The notes under the pieces are model-generated. The model had not been told where the DNA came from and made no database searches. It worked only from the letters and a program-made list of their open reading frames with translations. Source: Gimesia aquarii (GTDB lineage: Bacteria; Planctomycetota; Planctomycetia; Planctomycetales; Planctomycetaceae). From it: DNA of 64,000 bases. The translations under genes were made by a program, and so were the position numbers. Shown here in pieces: positions 20,062-30,622 of the stretch. The DNA is taken from the NCBI RefSeq assembly GCF_007748195.1, contig NZ_CP037920.1:7064062-7128061 (forward strand), written 5' to 3'. The first letter of the stretch is position 1; each line of letters starts with the position of its first letter.

Positions 20062-21879
20062 ATGACTGACTCCTCATCTGCTTATGACCTGATGTACTCC
20101 CTACCACCAATTGGAGGAAATCCCTCAACTCATCCGCAACAGACAAATCCAGGAAGTTTTGCGAATCCTCCACAGATTGCCCCGGGAGTCGAAGGCGCTT
20201 TCACCTTTTCTTCCCCTGATACCCCCGGAATGCCTGGCGTTTCGGAAAATACGGCATGGGATTTCATGCCGGAAGGTTGGGAACGGAAAGCTGGTTATGA
20301 AAATAATTATGAAACGGCTGAAGCCTGGATCCCTCCCTCTGACTTTTTACCAGTCACACAACTGGAATTTGCACGCTGTGGAACGATCACTCCGGAAATG
20401 GAACGAGTCGCCGAGCGGGAGCCACATTTAACTGCCGAACAAATTCGCGATGAAGTTGCCTCCGGCCGCATGATAATCCCTGCTAACAAAGTGCACTTGG
20501 GATACCAATTGGACCCGATGGCGATTGGCCGTGCGTCAAAAACCAAAGTAAACGCTAACATGGGAGCCTCGCCGGTCTCATCGGGAACAGAGGAAGAAAT
20601 AGAAAAATTAGAATGGGCAACGCGCTGGGGCGCAGATACCGTGATGGATCTTTCTACTGGGGGGGACATCGACAGTTGTCGTCAGGCGATTATCCAGAAC
20701 AGTACGGTTCCCATCGGAACAGTCCCCATTTATTCGATGATTATTGCCCGTCGTCTGGAAGATCTGGATCACGCCAGTATTTTACAAATGCTGAAACATC
20801 AGGCAAAACAGGGAGTAGACTACTTCACTATACATGCCGGAGTGCTGCAGGAGCACTTATCATTAGTCACACAGCGGCTGATTGGAATTGTCAGTCGAGG
20901 CGGATCGCTACTGGCAAAATGGATGCTGCATAATCAACGGCAAAACCCAATGTACGAGCTTTGGGATGAGATCTGTGAAATCATGCGGGAGTACGACGTT
21001 AGCTTTTCGATTGGCGATGGCTTGCGACCTGGCGGTCTGGCTGATGGTTCCGACCGCGCTCAATTGGCAGAACTCTGTGTGCTTGGCGAGTTGACTGAAC
21101 GGGCCTGGAAAAATGGAGTGCAGGTCATGATTGAAGGTCCGGGGCATATTTCATTCGATCAAATCGAATTCAACATGAAAGTTCAGCGAAAACTTTGCCA
21201 TGGTGCTCCGTTCTACGTATTGGGGCCTCTCGTTACGGATATCTTTCCCGGTTATGACCATATCACAAGTTGTATTGGTGCAACTGCGGCCGGTTACCAT
21301 GGTGCCAGTATGCTCTGTTACGTAACACCCAAAGAACATCTCGGTTTGCCCAAAAAAGATGACGTGAAACAAGGTTGTATCGCTTATAAAATTGCTGCAC
21401 ATGCTGCTGACGTGGCATTGGGAATTCCTGGTACACGCAATCGAGATGATGACTTAACAGAAGCACGCGCTGCATTGAACTGGGAAAAACACTTTGAGTT
21501 GAGCTTTGATCCTGACACCGCGCGCGCCTTACACGATGAAGATTTAGACGTGGATACTGATTTCTGTGCAATGTGTGGCCATGACTGGTGCAGTGTTCGC
21601 ATTTCGAAAGAAATTCAGGAATTCATGTCCGGTAAATCGGAAGACTATGCCTGGGACAAAGCCAAGAAGACATTGCCACTCACCGCAGAGCAGCAGGAAA
21701 TTCTGGAGAAGCGCGGCGTACTCAGCCCGGATCAAATCCACAAACTGGCTTCCAAAGTCAAAAAGGAAATGACCGGAGATCAGGACAAAGCATCTTGCCA
21801 TAGCGATTATGTGGCGCCGGAAGAAGCACAAGAGATGCAGACTTCCAAGCATCTACCTGTGTTAAACGAAAAGCTATAG
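20062..21879 (+). CDS. thiC: Phosphomethylpyrimidine synthase ThiC
   Basis: 605 residues, typical for ThiC. This radical-SAM enzyme converts aminoimidazole ribotide to HMP phosphate in thiamine synthesis. Visible marks: a ThiC N-domain ([19 protein letters not shown]), the core stretches [17 protein letters not shown] and [27 protein letters not shown], and the C-terminal CxxCxxxxC cluster motif CAMCGHDWC that holds the 4Fe-4S cluster. It appears to be a single gene on its strand. I see no TPP riboswitch in the leader, which is unusual because thiC is one of the commonest TPP-riboswitch targets. Regulation is therefore unknown. Confidence 0.98.
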   Translation: MTDSSSAYDLMYSLPPIGGNPSTHPQQTNPGSFANPPQIAPGVEGAFTFSSPDTPGMPGVSENTAWDFMPEGWERKAGYENNYETAEAWIPPSDFLPVTQLEFARCGTITPEMERVAEREPHLTAEQIRDEVASGRMIIPANKVHLGYQLDPMAIGRASKTKVNANMGASPVSSGTEEEIEKLEWATRWGADTVMDLSTGGDIDSCRQAIIQNSTVPIGTVPIYSMIIARRLEDLDHASILQMLKHQAKQGVDYFTIHAGVLQEHLSLVTQRLIGIVSRGGSLLAKWMLHNQRQNPMYELWDEICEIMREYDVSFSIGDGLRPGGLADGSDRAQLAELCVLGELTERAWKNGVQVMIEGPGHISFDQIEFNMKVQRKLCHGAPFYVLGPLVTDIFPGYDHITSCIGATAAGYHGASMLCYVTPKEHLGLPKKDDVKQGCIAYKIAAHAADVALGIPGTRNRDDDLTEARAALNWEKHFELSFDPDTARALHDEDLDVDTDFCAMCGHDWCSVRISKEIQEFMSGKSEDYAWDKAKKTLPLTAEQQEILEKRGVLSPDQIHKLASKVKKEMTGDQDKASCHSDYVAPEEAQEMQTSKHLPVLNEKL

Positions 21880-21912
21880 TTGAACGCTTTCCGTTAACCT
21901 GGATTCCTAAGA

Positions 21913-21941
21913 AACACCCTGTTGGCAACAAAAAGGGCGTT
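21913..21941. terminator. Imperfect hairpin between convergent thiC and SHD1 genes
   Basis: AACACCCT (21913-21920) pairs with AGGGCGTT (21934-21941) with one A-C mismatch. The loop holds a small GTTG/CAAC stem. It is positioned to end thiC transcription and perhaps the opposing gene. Weak evidence. Confidence 0.35.
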
Positions 21942-21957
21942 ACTTTGATTGACCAAA

Positions 21958-24078
21958 TTAACCGCGAAGTTTCATAGCACCGGCAATAAAACCAATGAAC
22001 AAAAATATCAAACCACAAATTTTACCAATGGCTCTGCCTGATCGGTAAGCAGACGATCCGGATCGCACAGATGACCCCGATTCATTTGAGTTAGAACTGC
22101 CTCTAGATCCATTACTCATGAATGGATTGGCATTGTTGGAAGCAACTCGATTTTGATTTTGTTTGTTCTCATTGCAATAAGGGCATGGTGCTGTGATGCC
22201 CTGGCCTTCCGCCTTGAACTTTCGATTACACCTCATACAGCTATAAACTTTATCATTCGCATCCAACCCACAATGCGGACAATGCTTAAAGAATGGTGAG
22301 TCTGAAGTATGGGTTTTCTTACATATGGGACATTCAAATTTCGTTTTGAATATCGGCTGTGTCATTGAATGTGCGGGGCGTTCAGGCATCGCACTATTCT
22401 GATTCGGGAAGGGGTTACTTCTGGGAATGGATCCTGGCATTGCCCCCGGCATCGCACCTGGGAATCTGCCTCTGCCAGTCATGCCACGGTTCATTCCGCC
22501 GGGTATCCTACCTGGAAAGCCTCCCACATTGGAATTATTGTTATTCATCGCCAGTTGATCTGTTTGTTTTTGTTTAGGAGGTTTGAGCAGACTCAAATCC
22601 TGGTCACTGAAGAATTCCGTGATAAATAATTCTTCTTTGTCACCAGTATTAATGACAGCAACGGAATCACCATACGCCAACCGCACAAACTTACCTTTAA
22701 TCTGGCGTTTATTTCTGTCGGTCCAAACCCGGAATTCGTTTTCTCGCTCTTCCAGAGTTAATACCGTATCGGCACCATCGGGGAAAAATTGGCCAGGAAT
22801 TTCTTTTTTGAGACGTTCCTGAACATACTCTTGATCTTCAGGGCTGAAATTCAGATAAGGAAATTCCTGTAGCATTGAAGTTTTCGTAATATTCAGAAAG
22901 ACTTTTCCGTCTTCCATTTTTACATAGGATGCCCCCGTAGAATTTCCGGAAAGATCAGTCCATTTTCGGTGGTTGTTAACCCTGATCAACTGCTTCAATT
23001 TAGTAGGCGAGAGATTGGGATCAAGGGGCTCGCGATAAACGAGAAGCATTTCCTCGAAACGTCCATGCATTTTCAGTGCATCGCGGAGTAATTGAAGATC
23101 TTCTTCAATGAGCGTGCCAATAGGAACTTGTAAGAAACCCGCAGTGCGAGTCGTAAATATAATCTCACGGCCATTAATTCTGCTGAAGCGTGCTTCCGAC
23201 TTCTGGCCCTTCTTATCTGACCATACCCGATATTCACTTAGTGCAGCAACGAGGGCAGGTTCGATTTCCGTATTCGCTTTGATCACATTCGGATCATCCT
23301 GAATTCCATCAGTCATTTTGGCTTTGGCTTCAGCCGCCAACGCTTCTGCTTTAGACTTTTGCTCAACCAACTTCTCAGCCATCTCTTTGGGAAGGTTTGG
23401 TATGAGAGAAGTAGCGGGTTGACCGGGCGTGTCCTGCTTTTGATACTCCGCCGGTAACAGAGCCAGCAAGTTATTCCTGCGATGATATTCGATTATCCAA
23501 TTCAGATCTTTTTCGCTAAGCTGATCGAGAGAAAGCTTCAATGATCCCCCCGATTCTTTGGAGAGCAAAACATTTTGCTTAGAGACAAACAAAAACTTGG
23601 CCTGGTGTTTACTCCCATCCTTAAGTTTCCATTCGCGAATTGTGGACACCTTATATGATTCTTCATCGCTGGATTTACCAGAAGACATGTTCTGTTCAGG
23701 CTGTGCCTTATTTGTTTCTGTCTCTGCTGGTTTTGTATTGTCTGGCTTTGACCCCTCTTTGACTTCCTGTTTTCGTCGATACTGAGGAGGCAGGAAACTT
23801 AACTGTTTTTTTCGCTTATGATATTCATAGAGCCAATTCAAATCCTTGACACTCAATTTCTCCAGTGGTACACGAACTGTTCCCTTTCCATCCAGTTTGA
23901 GTGTGGCAATGGGCCCGGAGACATTTATGAGCTTTCCTGTTTCCTCAGTGCCATCGCGATACGTCCAAGTGCGCACGGTAAAGCGTTCATAGCTTTCTTC
24001 TGCCCGAACCGAATTTGAAAAGCAAAGCGAACACAAAATGACGAACAAAATGGCGATTTGCGATTTGAAAGAACTCAT
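21958..24078 (-). CDS. Secreted or membrane protein with five SHD1-like repeats and zinc ribbons
   Basis: I take the ATG at 24078, which gives a signal peptide (MSSFKSQIAILFVILCSLCF ... VRA); the frame extends 5 codons further. About 706 residues. Five SHD1 (SLA1 homology 1)-like modules can be read, each with a start like RxWxxxDG or RVWTDRN and an end like LxxxDLxxL: TVRTWTYRDGTEETGK, TIREWKLKDGSKHQAK, EYRVWSDKKGQKSEAR, NHRKWTDLSGNSTGAS and EFRVWTDRNKRQIKGK. A Gly/Met/Pro-rich linker follows, then two CxxC pairs in CPICKK/CPHCG and CMRCNR/CPYCNE, and a C-terminal membrane helix (ICGLIFLFIGFIAGAMKL). Function unknown; SHD1 is a protein- or ubiquitin-binding fold in yeast. Confidence 0.88.
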   Translation of the reverse strand: MSSFKSQIAILFVILCSLCFSNSVRAEESYERFTVRTWTYRDGTEETGKLINVSGPIATLKLDGKGTVRVPLEKLSVKDLNWLYEYHKRKKQLSFLPPQYRRKQEVKEGSKPDNTKPAETETNKAQPEQNMSSGKSSDEESYKVSTIREWKLKDGSKHQAKFLFVSKQNVLLSKESGGSLKLSLDQLSEKDLNWIIEYHRRNNLLALLPAEYQKQDTPGQPATSLIPNLPKEMAEKLVEQKSKAEALAAEAKAKMTDGIQDDPNVIKANTEIEPALVAALSEYRVWSDKKGQKSEARFSRINGREIIFTTRTAGFLQVPIGTLIEEDLQLLRDALKMHGRFEEMLLVYREPLDPNLSPTKLKQLIRVNNHRKWTDLSGNSTGASYVKMEDGKVFLNITKTSMLQEFPYLNFSPEDQEYVQERLKKEIPGQFFPDGADTVLTLEERENEFRVWTDRNKRQIKGKFVRLAYGDSVAVINTGDKEELFITEFFSDQDLSLLKPPKQKQTDQLAMNNNNSNVGGFPGRIPGGMNRGMTGRGRFPGAMPGAMPGSIPRSNPFPNQNSAMPERPAHSMTQPIFKTKFECPICKKTHTSDSPFFKHCPHCGLDANDKVYSCMRCNRKFKAEGQGITAPCPYCNENKQNQNRVASNNANPFMSNGSRGSSNSNESGSSVRSGSSAYRSGRAIGKICGLIFLFIGFIAGAMKLRG

Positions 24079-24409
24079 AATGATCAAAACCATGAAAAAA
24101 ACTGAAAAAGTGCCTAGATGGAAACAACACTTCTATATAACAGCTAGAATAGACAACAAACGTTCAATTTGAAATACTTTTTTTGAGAATTGTCAGCTAA
24201 TTGAAGACAATCGACACTCTGTGATTTCAAAAGGCAGGATCCGTCTAATCGGTAAAGTAGAACGCTATAAATAAGGGGCGATTGGGCTGGAAAAATCTAA
24301 CTCTGTTTTTTGTGGTTTTGTCCAGATATAATGAAACTTGTGTATTCATTCGTTATTCAGAAAATCATTTTGATCCAATAGACCAAAATTTTGGAGTTTA
24401 AGTTCCTCT
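24079..24409. other. Divergent intergenic region before the YqgE/AlgH gene
   Basis: 331 AT-rich bases. A consensus-like -10 hexamer TATAAT occurs at 24327-24332, 78 bases before the yqgE-type ATG, but I do not see a matching -35 element. No gene or repeat is visible. Confidence 0.4.
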
Positions 24410-24976
24410 ATGTTGAAATCTTTAAAGGGGCATTTTTTAATCGCTTCCCGGAAATTGAATGACCTCAATTTTTATCGATCAGTTGTATTGATTGTGGAAC
24501 ACAATGAGAAAGGGGCAACCGGGTTAATCGTCAACCGCCCTTCTTCACTCTCAATTACCAATGCACTCTCCAAATATTTTGATCTACCAAAACTGGAAGA
24601 TATGGTATTCACGGGGGGGCCTGTTGAGCCGAGTGGCATGTTTGTTTTACATAATGCGACTGACTTGGAACAAACAGAGGAACCGATTGTTCCCGATCTT
24701 TACATGGGAAGCAGCCCGGAAGTATTTGAAAAAGTCGTCTGGCGGATTTCAGAAGGAGACCCCGATTTGGACTTTCGGATTTTTTTTGGATGCGCGGGTT
24801 GGGCTCCCTTACAATTAGAATCTGAAATTTATCGTATGGACTGGCTTTACACAGAAGCAAAAACTGAAGATGTTTTCGCCATCGACTCTTATGAATTATG
24901 GGATGTTCTACTGGAGAGAGTTATGGCAGAAAAACGCTTTCTCCCCCAACAAAGTGTCCATCCAGAGTGGAACTGA
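24410..24976 (+). CDS. YqgE/AlgH family protein (DUF179, UPF0301)
   Basis: 188 residues, the usual family length. The N-terminus GHFLIASRKLNDLNFYRSVV, the GATGLIVNRPS motif, the VFTGGPVEPSGMFVLH motif and FFGCAGWAPLQLESEI match this family in order. YqgE/AlgH is a conserved bacterial family; AlgH has been linked to alginate regulation, but no molecular activity is established. It precedes an aldose epimerase by 66 bases on the same strand, so an operon is possible but not required. Confidence 0.95.
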   Translation: MLKSLKGHFLIASRKLNDLNFYRSVVLIVEHNEKGATGLIVNRPSSLSITNALSKYFDLPKLEDMVFTGGPVEPSGMFVLHNATDLEQTEEPIVPDLYMGSSPEVFEKVVWRISEGDPDLDFRIFFGCAGWAPLQLESEIYRMDWLYTEAKTEDVFAIDSYELWDVLLERVMAEKRFLPQQSVHPEWN

Positions 24977-25042
24977 GAATTCGAAAACTTTTGAAAAGAT
25001 CATCCTGATCATAATTAATCTACATAAAAAGTATTCACCCAC

Positions 25043-26008
25043 ATGACGCCTATTAAAATTACAGACCCGGAAACTGGTTCAACCGCGCACATTCTGCCTG
25101 AGCTGGGCTTTAACTGTTACCAATTCCGGGCCATGGTAGACGATCAAATCATCGATGTGATTGATGCTCATCCTGAATTTCAGTACGGGGAGCAACGTCC
25201 CAGTAGCAGTGGTATTCCGATCCTGTTTCCCTTTCCGAATCGTATCGCTAATGCACGTTTTCAATGGGAAGGAGTCACCTATGAGCTTCCCACCGATAAG
25301 ACATACCATGATAACAACGGAAATGCCATTCATGGTTTTTGTCTGGATCAACCATGGCGTGTGATCGCCCAAGAGGAAACGTTTGCAATTGCGCAATTTC
25401 AGCTTAGCATCGATGGAAAACACCTTTTAAAATATTGGCCCGGTGATATTTTCATTGAAGTCAAATACGAAGTACGGGGAGCTACATTACGCGCTGACTT
25501 TCGCATTGGAAACCCGGGGCATACTTCTGTCCCCTGGGGATTGGGCACACACCCCTATTTTAAAGTTCCGTTATCAGAACAGGGAAGTCTACAAAACTGC
25601 CTGATCGAGGCACCCGCTACCGAGGAATGGGTTCTGGAAAACTGCCTGCCTACTGGAGAAAAAATAGCCATTCAAAAATCGCATGATCTCAGAGAGGGAG
25701 CCTGGCTCGATCAGTTAAAAGCAGATCATGTTCTCAGCGGTCTTCCAGAAGAGACTGACCAGTACGAGTGCCTGGTGATGGATGAACAAGGGGGACTTGT
25801 GATTTCGCAGGACTATGATTCCCTCTTTTCAGAGTTGGTCGTATTCACACCTCCCAACAGAAACTGTGTTTGTCTGGAACCTTATACATGCGTGACCAAT
25901 GCCATCAATATGACTAGAAAAGATGTCGAAACCGGACTACGCGTGTTGCCTCCAGGGTCGGAAATCAAAACCTGGATTGAAATTCGAGCCGGTAAAGTTA
26001 TTGTCTGA
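25043..26008 (+). CDS. Aldose 1-epimerase family protein
   Basis: 321 residues. The galactose-mutarotase-like fold is indicated by IPILFPFPNRIANARFQWEG, the catalytic-region HGFCLDQPWRV, GLGTHPYFKVPL with the active-site His, and the C-terminal VVFTPPNRNCVCLEPYT with its Glu. It would interconvert alpha- and beta-hexoses or act on a related sugar phosphate; the exact sugar is unknown. Its stop shares the A of the ATG at 26008, though I favour a start for the next gene at 26029. It sits between YqgE/AlgH and the HEAT/TPR protein. Confidence 0.93.
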   Translation: MTPIKITDPETGSTAHILPELGFNCYQFRAMVDDQIIDVIDAHPEFQYGEQRPSSSGIPILFPFPNRIANARFQWEGVTYELPTDKTYHDNNGNAIHGFCLDQPWRVIAQEETFAIAQFQLSIDGKHLLKYWPGDIFIEVKYEVRGATLRADFRIGNPGHTSVPWGLGTHPYFKVPLSEQGSLQNCLIEAPATEEWVLENCLPTGEKIAIQKSHDLREGAWLDQLKADHVLSGLPEETDQYECLVMDEQGGLVISQDYDSLFSELVVFTPPNRNCVCLEPYTCVTNAINMTRKDVETGLRVLPPGSEIKTWIEIRAGKVIV

Positions 26009-26028
26009 TGAATGTTTGGAGAAACAAA

Positions 26029-29000
26029 ATGCGATCTCAAAATTGTTTTTTCCTGATCACATCACTTTTTTTTACTGCATTAGTACTATTGCCACAGAAT
26101 GTGATTGCTCAGTCTAAGACGGTAAAAGAAAACTCTCCCGACCAACCAGTTTCTAATCAAGAGACCCGGAACGACTTGCTGGATATCGAAAACCGTTTGC
26201 AGGTATTAAAAAAATTACCCGCTCACCGGCCTGCTGCCTCAAAAGAATCAGAGGCTTTCATGATCATCAAAAATTCTATGAAAGGAGTCGCGTCTAATCA
26301 GGTTCTCAAAGGGTTTTTCTTGACTCGGTTAATTCTTGTCAATCAAAGTCAACAACCCCTCAAACTGACGCGAGACCAAATACATTTTAAAGTCAATGGC
26401 CAACCTCATACTAAGACAGGCTTACCCGAACATATCCCCAACCAGACTGTCCTGGTAGGAAAAAAAGAAAAAAGCTTGAATGCATTGAAATTCGAACAAG
26501 AAGTCACTGTGCTACCAGGTAAACAGGGTACTATGTGGCTTGCGCTCTCAGACTTACCCAATGGTCCTCATGTCCCGGAAATTGAGATTCAGGCGACTGT
26601 TAACGGGCAACTTTTAAATTTGAATGTCAATCGGTTTGAGTTAGGCAATTTACAGCATACCGTGACATTGATGGGGCCCCATCAATGTCTGGCGAAGCTG
26701 ACAATATCGGGAGCACTCAACAGTATCAATCTCACAAGTCTGATGAATGAAATAGATCTGCTGACGACACAGAAAAATGTCAGACGGTTTGTGATTCATT
26801 TTCCGAATCAAAATTCATTTATAGAACGAAGTGTATTTGGTTGGCTACCACGCGCGGCGCAACAAATTGGTATGAATTCAATTGTACAATCGCAGTTCCC
26901 TCTTTTTCCGACCATGATCAGTGAGCTCCACCTTTCCGGTTTCATTTTTAAAGATCACAAACCCCGCTACTTCGGATTGGGGTTAACATCCCGCGCTACT
27001 ATTACACACACCACAGAAGAGGCAGCCATACATGCCGCACTAGACAGTGCCATGAGCGTGCTCTCACGAGAAAAGATTGCTGAGCAAATTCATATCGGCG
27101 CACCAGCAGTCAAAGTGGCAGCACTGATGAGTGGCGGACGGCACTTAACGAACGAAGAGCTACCACTGGTCTTAACACTAAGTTCAGATCAAAATCAGAT
27201 TGTTCAGGAAGCTGCCTTGTATGCACTACGTTATTTCGGAGATCCTCGTGCACTTGAACGCCTTATCCAAGTCGCAAATTCACCACCTGGTAGAAAGTTT
27301 GAAATGGCGGTGGCAAGTCTCGCAGAATCCCGTTTTGCGGAAGGTCAGCAAAGACTGCTTCAGCTGTTAAAACAACAACCACCCGAAGCTCAGAAAACAA
27401 TTATAGGCATCATTTCACAAAGTCCCCGTCCACAGTGGGGAAACGCGATCTATGAATTTCTTTCCAGTGAAAATCTGGATCTTCGTAAAGCCGCCATTAA
27501 TGCCTTAGTCCTGAATGGACACCCTCAGCTCTATGAAGTGCTGACCGATGCATTAAATTCCTCTCAGTCTGAATTAAGACAAGTCGCCTTTCAGGAACTG
27601 ATTAAGAGGAAAGACAGCAAAAGTGAAACATTGGCGATGAATTATGTTCTGTCACAATTAGAACATACGGTTCCATCGCAACAAATGTTGACGTTCATTA
27701 ATCGATTGAAAGATCCTCGAACCATCCCCCTGCTAGCCCAACATTTACAAGATCCAAAACTCGATACAGGAACGCGAACTGCGATTCTCAAATCTCTGGC
27801 GGCAATTGGAGACCTGACTGTCGATGTCGAATTCTTGAAAATTTATCCTCAGGCTTCAGCTGCAGAGAAACTTTTAATCCTGACATCACTCCAGAAACTG
27901 GGATCGCCACAATACTTCAAATTAGCTGAGGAAGCGATACAGGATAGTAATCTGTCGATCGCAAATGGAGCAGCCTCCAGCTTAGGTGCATCATCGTCTG
28001 GCAAATCACTCTCAATATTACAACACGCACTTCAAAAGGCCAATGAATCATCCAGATGGAATTCGATTTACTCAGCTTTGGTTTCTATAGGCACACCTGA
28101 AGCGCGACAAACTATTATGCAAGCACGTTATGATGGTAAAATCGACGAGAAAAAAAATGACGCACATAAGGCTTTAATAAGAATTTATCAACGTTCACCG
28201 GGAAACCATTCCTATAGAAATGGACAGCGAGAACAAACCAAAAAAAATTGGAAAGCTGCGATTGAAGAATATCATACTGCAATCAGTATCGATGAATTAT
28301 TGATCCCTGCCTATATCGGACTGGTGGATGTGAGTAATTCGCTTCAGAAGTTTGAGGAAGCATTTAAATATGCAGAACAGGGCCTGAAAATCGACAAGAT
28401 GAACCCTCGGCTCTATATAGCAAAAGGGCTCGTTTTTAGCAATCAGTCCAATTCAAAAGAAGCTTTGAAGCAATTCAATAAAGCTGTTGAACTTTCTCCC
28501 CGAGATACATTCACTTATCTCATTATTGCTTCACATCATATCAAACTGAAACAGTATCAAGAAGCAATCGCCGCTTATGATACGGTTATCAAGATCAGTC
28601 CAGATGACCTGCAGCCCTATCTTTTCAAAGCACAAATTTTAAATGAACTCAGTCATTGGGACGCAGCCTTAAAAGTCTATGATCAGATCATTCAAAAAAA
28701 TAACCGCTATGTGAGAGCCTATACGGGACGAGGCCATACACATCTACAAAAGACCGACTGGAAGGCGGCACAACAAGATTTTCAAAAAGCATTTGACCTG
28801 GATAAGAAAAGCTCTCAGGCCATTACGGGGTTAGCTATTTGCATGGTATATAACCACGAGGAAGACAAAGCGATCCCGTTTGTCGAAGGATTTTTGAAGC
28901 AATTCGAAAAGGATGGTTTATTCAGCTATAACGTAGCCTGTGTTTTCGGTCGTGCCCTGATCAACTTAAAAGATCAAACGAAGACCCCCGATCTCGAAAG

Positions 29001-29157
29001 CAAAATCAAAACGTATCGGGAAAAAGCGATCTTTCACCTCACAAACGCCTCCAAAACCGGATTTGATGATGTGGAATGGATGCAAAAAGATCCCGACCTC
29101 ACTGAGCTGCAAGCGTTACCCTCCTTCAAGTCGTTAGTACAATCGCTTCAGAAATAA
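26029..29157 (+). CDS. Secreted HEAT-repeat / TPR protein
   Basis: I choose ATG 26029: it has GGAG at 26018-26021 and starts a clean signal peptide (MRSQNCFFLITSLFFTALVL ... VIAQS). An ATG at 26008 overlapping the previous stop adds seven residues. About 1042 residues. After a beta-rich N-terminal region (about 30-320), HEAT/PBS-like helical repeats run to about 700 (for example LAQHLQDPKLDTGTRTAILK). TPR units follow (AIEEYHTAISIDELLIPAYI, ALKQFNKAVELSPRDTFTYL, AIAAYDTVIKISPDDLQPYL). By architecture it is an envelope scaffold protein. Function unknown. The preceding gene is an aldose epimerase, but no link is visible beyond possible co-transcription. Confidence 0.88.
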   Translation: MRSQNCFFLITSLFFTALVLLPQNVIAQSKTVKENSPDQPVSNQETRNDLLDIENRLQVLKKLPAHRPAASKESEAFMIIKNSMKGVASNQVLKGFFLTRLILVNQSQQPLKLTRDQIHFKVNGQPHTKTGLPEHIPNQTVLVGKKEKSLNALKFEQEVTVLPGKQGTMWLALSDLPNGPHVPEIEIQATVNGQLLNLNVNRFELGNLQHTVTLMGPHQCLAKLTISGALNSINLTSLMNEIDLLTTQKNVRRFVIHFPNQNSFIERSVFGWLPRAAQQIGMNSIVQSQFPLFPTMISELHLSGFIFKDHKPRYFGLGLTSRATITHTTEEAAIHAALDSAMSVLSREKIAEQIHIGAPAVKVAALMSGGRHLTNEELPLVLTLSSDQNQIVQEAALYALRYFGDPRALERLIQVANSPPGRKFEMAVASLAESRFAEGQQRLLQLLKQQPPEAQKTIIGIISQSPRPQWGNAIYEFLSSENLDLRKAAINALVLNGHPQLYEVLTDALNSSQSELRQVAFQELIKRKDSKSETLAMNYVLSQLEHTVPSQQMLTFINRLKDPRTIPLLAQHLQDPKLDTGTRTAILKSLAAIGDLTVDVEFLKIYPQASAAEKLLILTSLQKLGSPQYFKLAEEAIQDSNLSIANGAASSLGASSSGKSLSILQHALQKANESSRWNSIYSALVSIGTPEARQTIMQARYDGKIDEKKNDAHKALIRIYQRSPGNHSYRNGQREQTKKNWKAAIEEYHTAISIDELLIPAYIGLVDVSNSLQKFEEAFKYAEQGLKIDKMNPRLYIAKGLVFSNQSNSKEALKQFNKAVELSPRDTFTYLIIASHHIKLKQYQEAIAAYDTVIKISPDDLQPYLFKAQILNELSHWDAALKVYDQIIQKNNRYVRAYTGRGHTHLQKTDWKAAQQDFQKAFDLDKKSSQAITGLAICMVYNHEEDKAIPFVEGFLKQFEKDGLFSYNVACVFGRALINLKDQTKTPDLESKIKTYREKAIFHLTNASKTGFDDVEWMQKDPDLTELQALPSFKSLVQSLQK

Positions 29158-29354
29158 TTGGATACATCCCGTTCCAAGTCGGCTCCTGACGCCCAAAAGT
29201 AACGTAAGCAAATATCCCTAACTGACTGATCCATTTGAGTTTATCAACGACTCCTGAAATTCCTGCTCAATCATAAACCCGGCACACAAAAAATTGCCGT
29301 TTTCTTAGTTTTGCCTTTCTGCTAGATTCCCGCAGCTCTCTGGCAACTCCCTTC

Positions 29355-30611
29355 TTGAGATTTCATTCCATTACGAAATCCATTTCATTCACCCGATTCA
29401 GAGTGAGTCTTGCGATGCACCGTCATCCCTGTTTGGTTTGTTATCTGATTCTATTCGTCCTGATCGGCAACCAGCTGCTTCACGCAGATGAACCGTCTCC
29501 CCCAGAACAACGCGCAAAAACCACTTCTGGAATACCCGATGGTCATTTGACCGACAATGACATTTCGCTCAATTCACAAAGAATCGCTCCCGAGAAAATA
29601 TTAACGCAATGGTCTGTAGCCTCCCAACTGTTATCGACAGTGGCTCCCTCGTCAAAAATAGACGAACTCAAAAAAGAAAACCAAGCCTATTTTTCCGGAC
29701 ATGAACTCACGCTGATCTCCGAATTTCAAAAACCGGTGAGCACTCGAACTTTACTGGCAGACTATGGTTGGCAAGTTGTGAAACAAACAACAAAATATAT
29801 TATCCTGCGAGGTCAACCAAAGGATACGTTAACCCGTCGTCTTTGTCGCCCATTCGAACTTCAGATTAATTCGCAGACAATGTTACCAGAGTCACTGAAA
29901 TTCCTGGCACTCGCTTCAAAACCAAGCATTGGTTTTGCTTCCATTGAATTGACGGCTTACAAATCGACACAAACGACTGAGCCTGTAATATCAAAATCCA
30001 CACCACAGATCATATTACGCAAAGTTGCGAAAGCCGTGTTCCCAGAAGCAGAAAATAACCAGAACTCCACTTCGACAACGGGTTCTATTAAACGCATTTC
30101 GTTTGCAACTTCCCATTCTGAGAATCAGGATCAGGCAGAAATAATAGAAATTGAAAAAATGGTTTTACGCTGGATTGCTGAAACTCAGCGTATAGAATCT
30201 ATCGAATTAGGTAATGGCGTTACGATCTCCAAACTTGGGAATCAACGTGATAGGGCCGTTCCTAAAAACTTGAACTCAAAGCCCAATGGAGCTTTTGTCA
30301 CCGGTAACTCAGCTTTCCAAAACTCACTTCAACCCTGGTTGATTGACGTCGAGAAAAACGCATTCATCATCGAATCATTTGCGACAGAACGATCGACAAA
30401 CGAAAATGGCTCTTCGGCACCACGATTCATCACATTAAATATGAAACCGAACCCCGCCTTTCCACCCAATTCTCACCCAGGAACCAAATGGGATGCCGTC
30501 GAAATTGTCTTCAGCAGCGACCAACCCCTGCCGATCAAGATCAGCAAAACCCGACTTCACATTGTGCAACAGTTCCTGCTATCAGATCTGAAAATTCAAT
30601 ACGCAGAGTAA
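29355..30611 (+). CDS. Hypothetical secreted protein
   Basis: 418 residues if started at the ATG at 29355. An ATG at 29415 (MHRHPCLVCYLILFVLIGNQLLHAD) gives a cleaner signal peptide and may be the true start. The mature part is Ser/Thr/Gln-rich and has no motif I recognise. A segment FELQINSQTMLPESLKFLAL and the end KTRLHIVQQFLLSDLKIQYAE suggest an alpha/beta domain. It lies 197 bases after the HEAT/TPR gene and ends 11 bases before the convergent exonuclease gene. The reading frame is well populated over 400 codons, so I treat it as real, function unassigned. Confidence 0.75.
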   Translation: MRFHSITKSISFTRFRVSLAMHRHPCLVCYLILFVLIGNQLLHADEPSPPEQRAKTTSGIPDGHLTDNDISLNSQRIAPEKILTQWSVASQLLSTVAPSSKIDELKKENQAYFSGHELTLISEFQKPVSTRTLLADYGWQVVKQTTKYIILRGQPKDTLTRRLCRPFELQINSQTMLPESLKFLALASKPSIGFASIELTAYKSTQTTEPVISKSTPQIILRKVAKAVFPEAENNQNSTSTTGSIKRISFATSHSENQDQAEIIEIEKMVLRWIAETQRIESIELGNGVTISKLGNQRDRAVPKNLNSKPNGAFVTGNSAFQNSLQPWLIDVEKNAFIIESFATERSTNENGSSAPRFITLNMKPNPAFPPNSHPGTKWDAVEIVFSSDQPLPIKISKTRLHIVQQFLLSDLKIQYAE

Positions 30612-30622
30612 AAGCCGAAACG

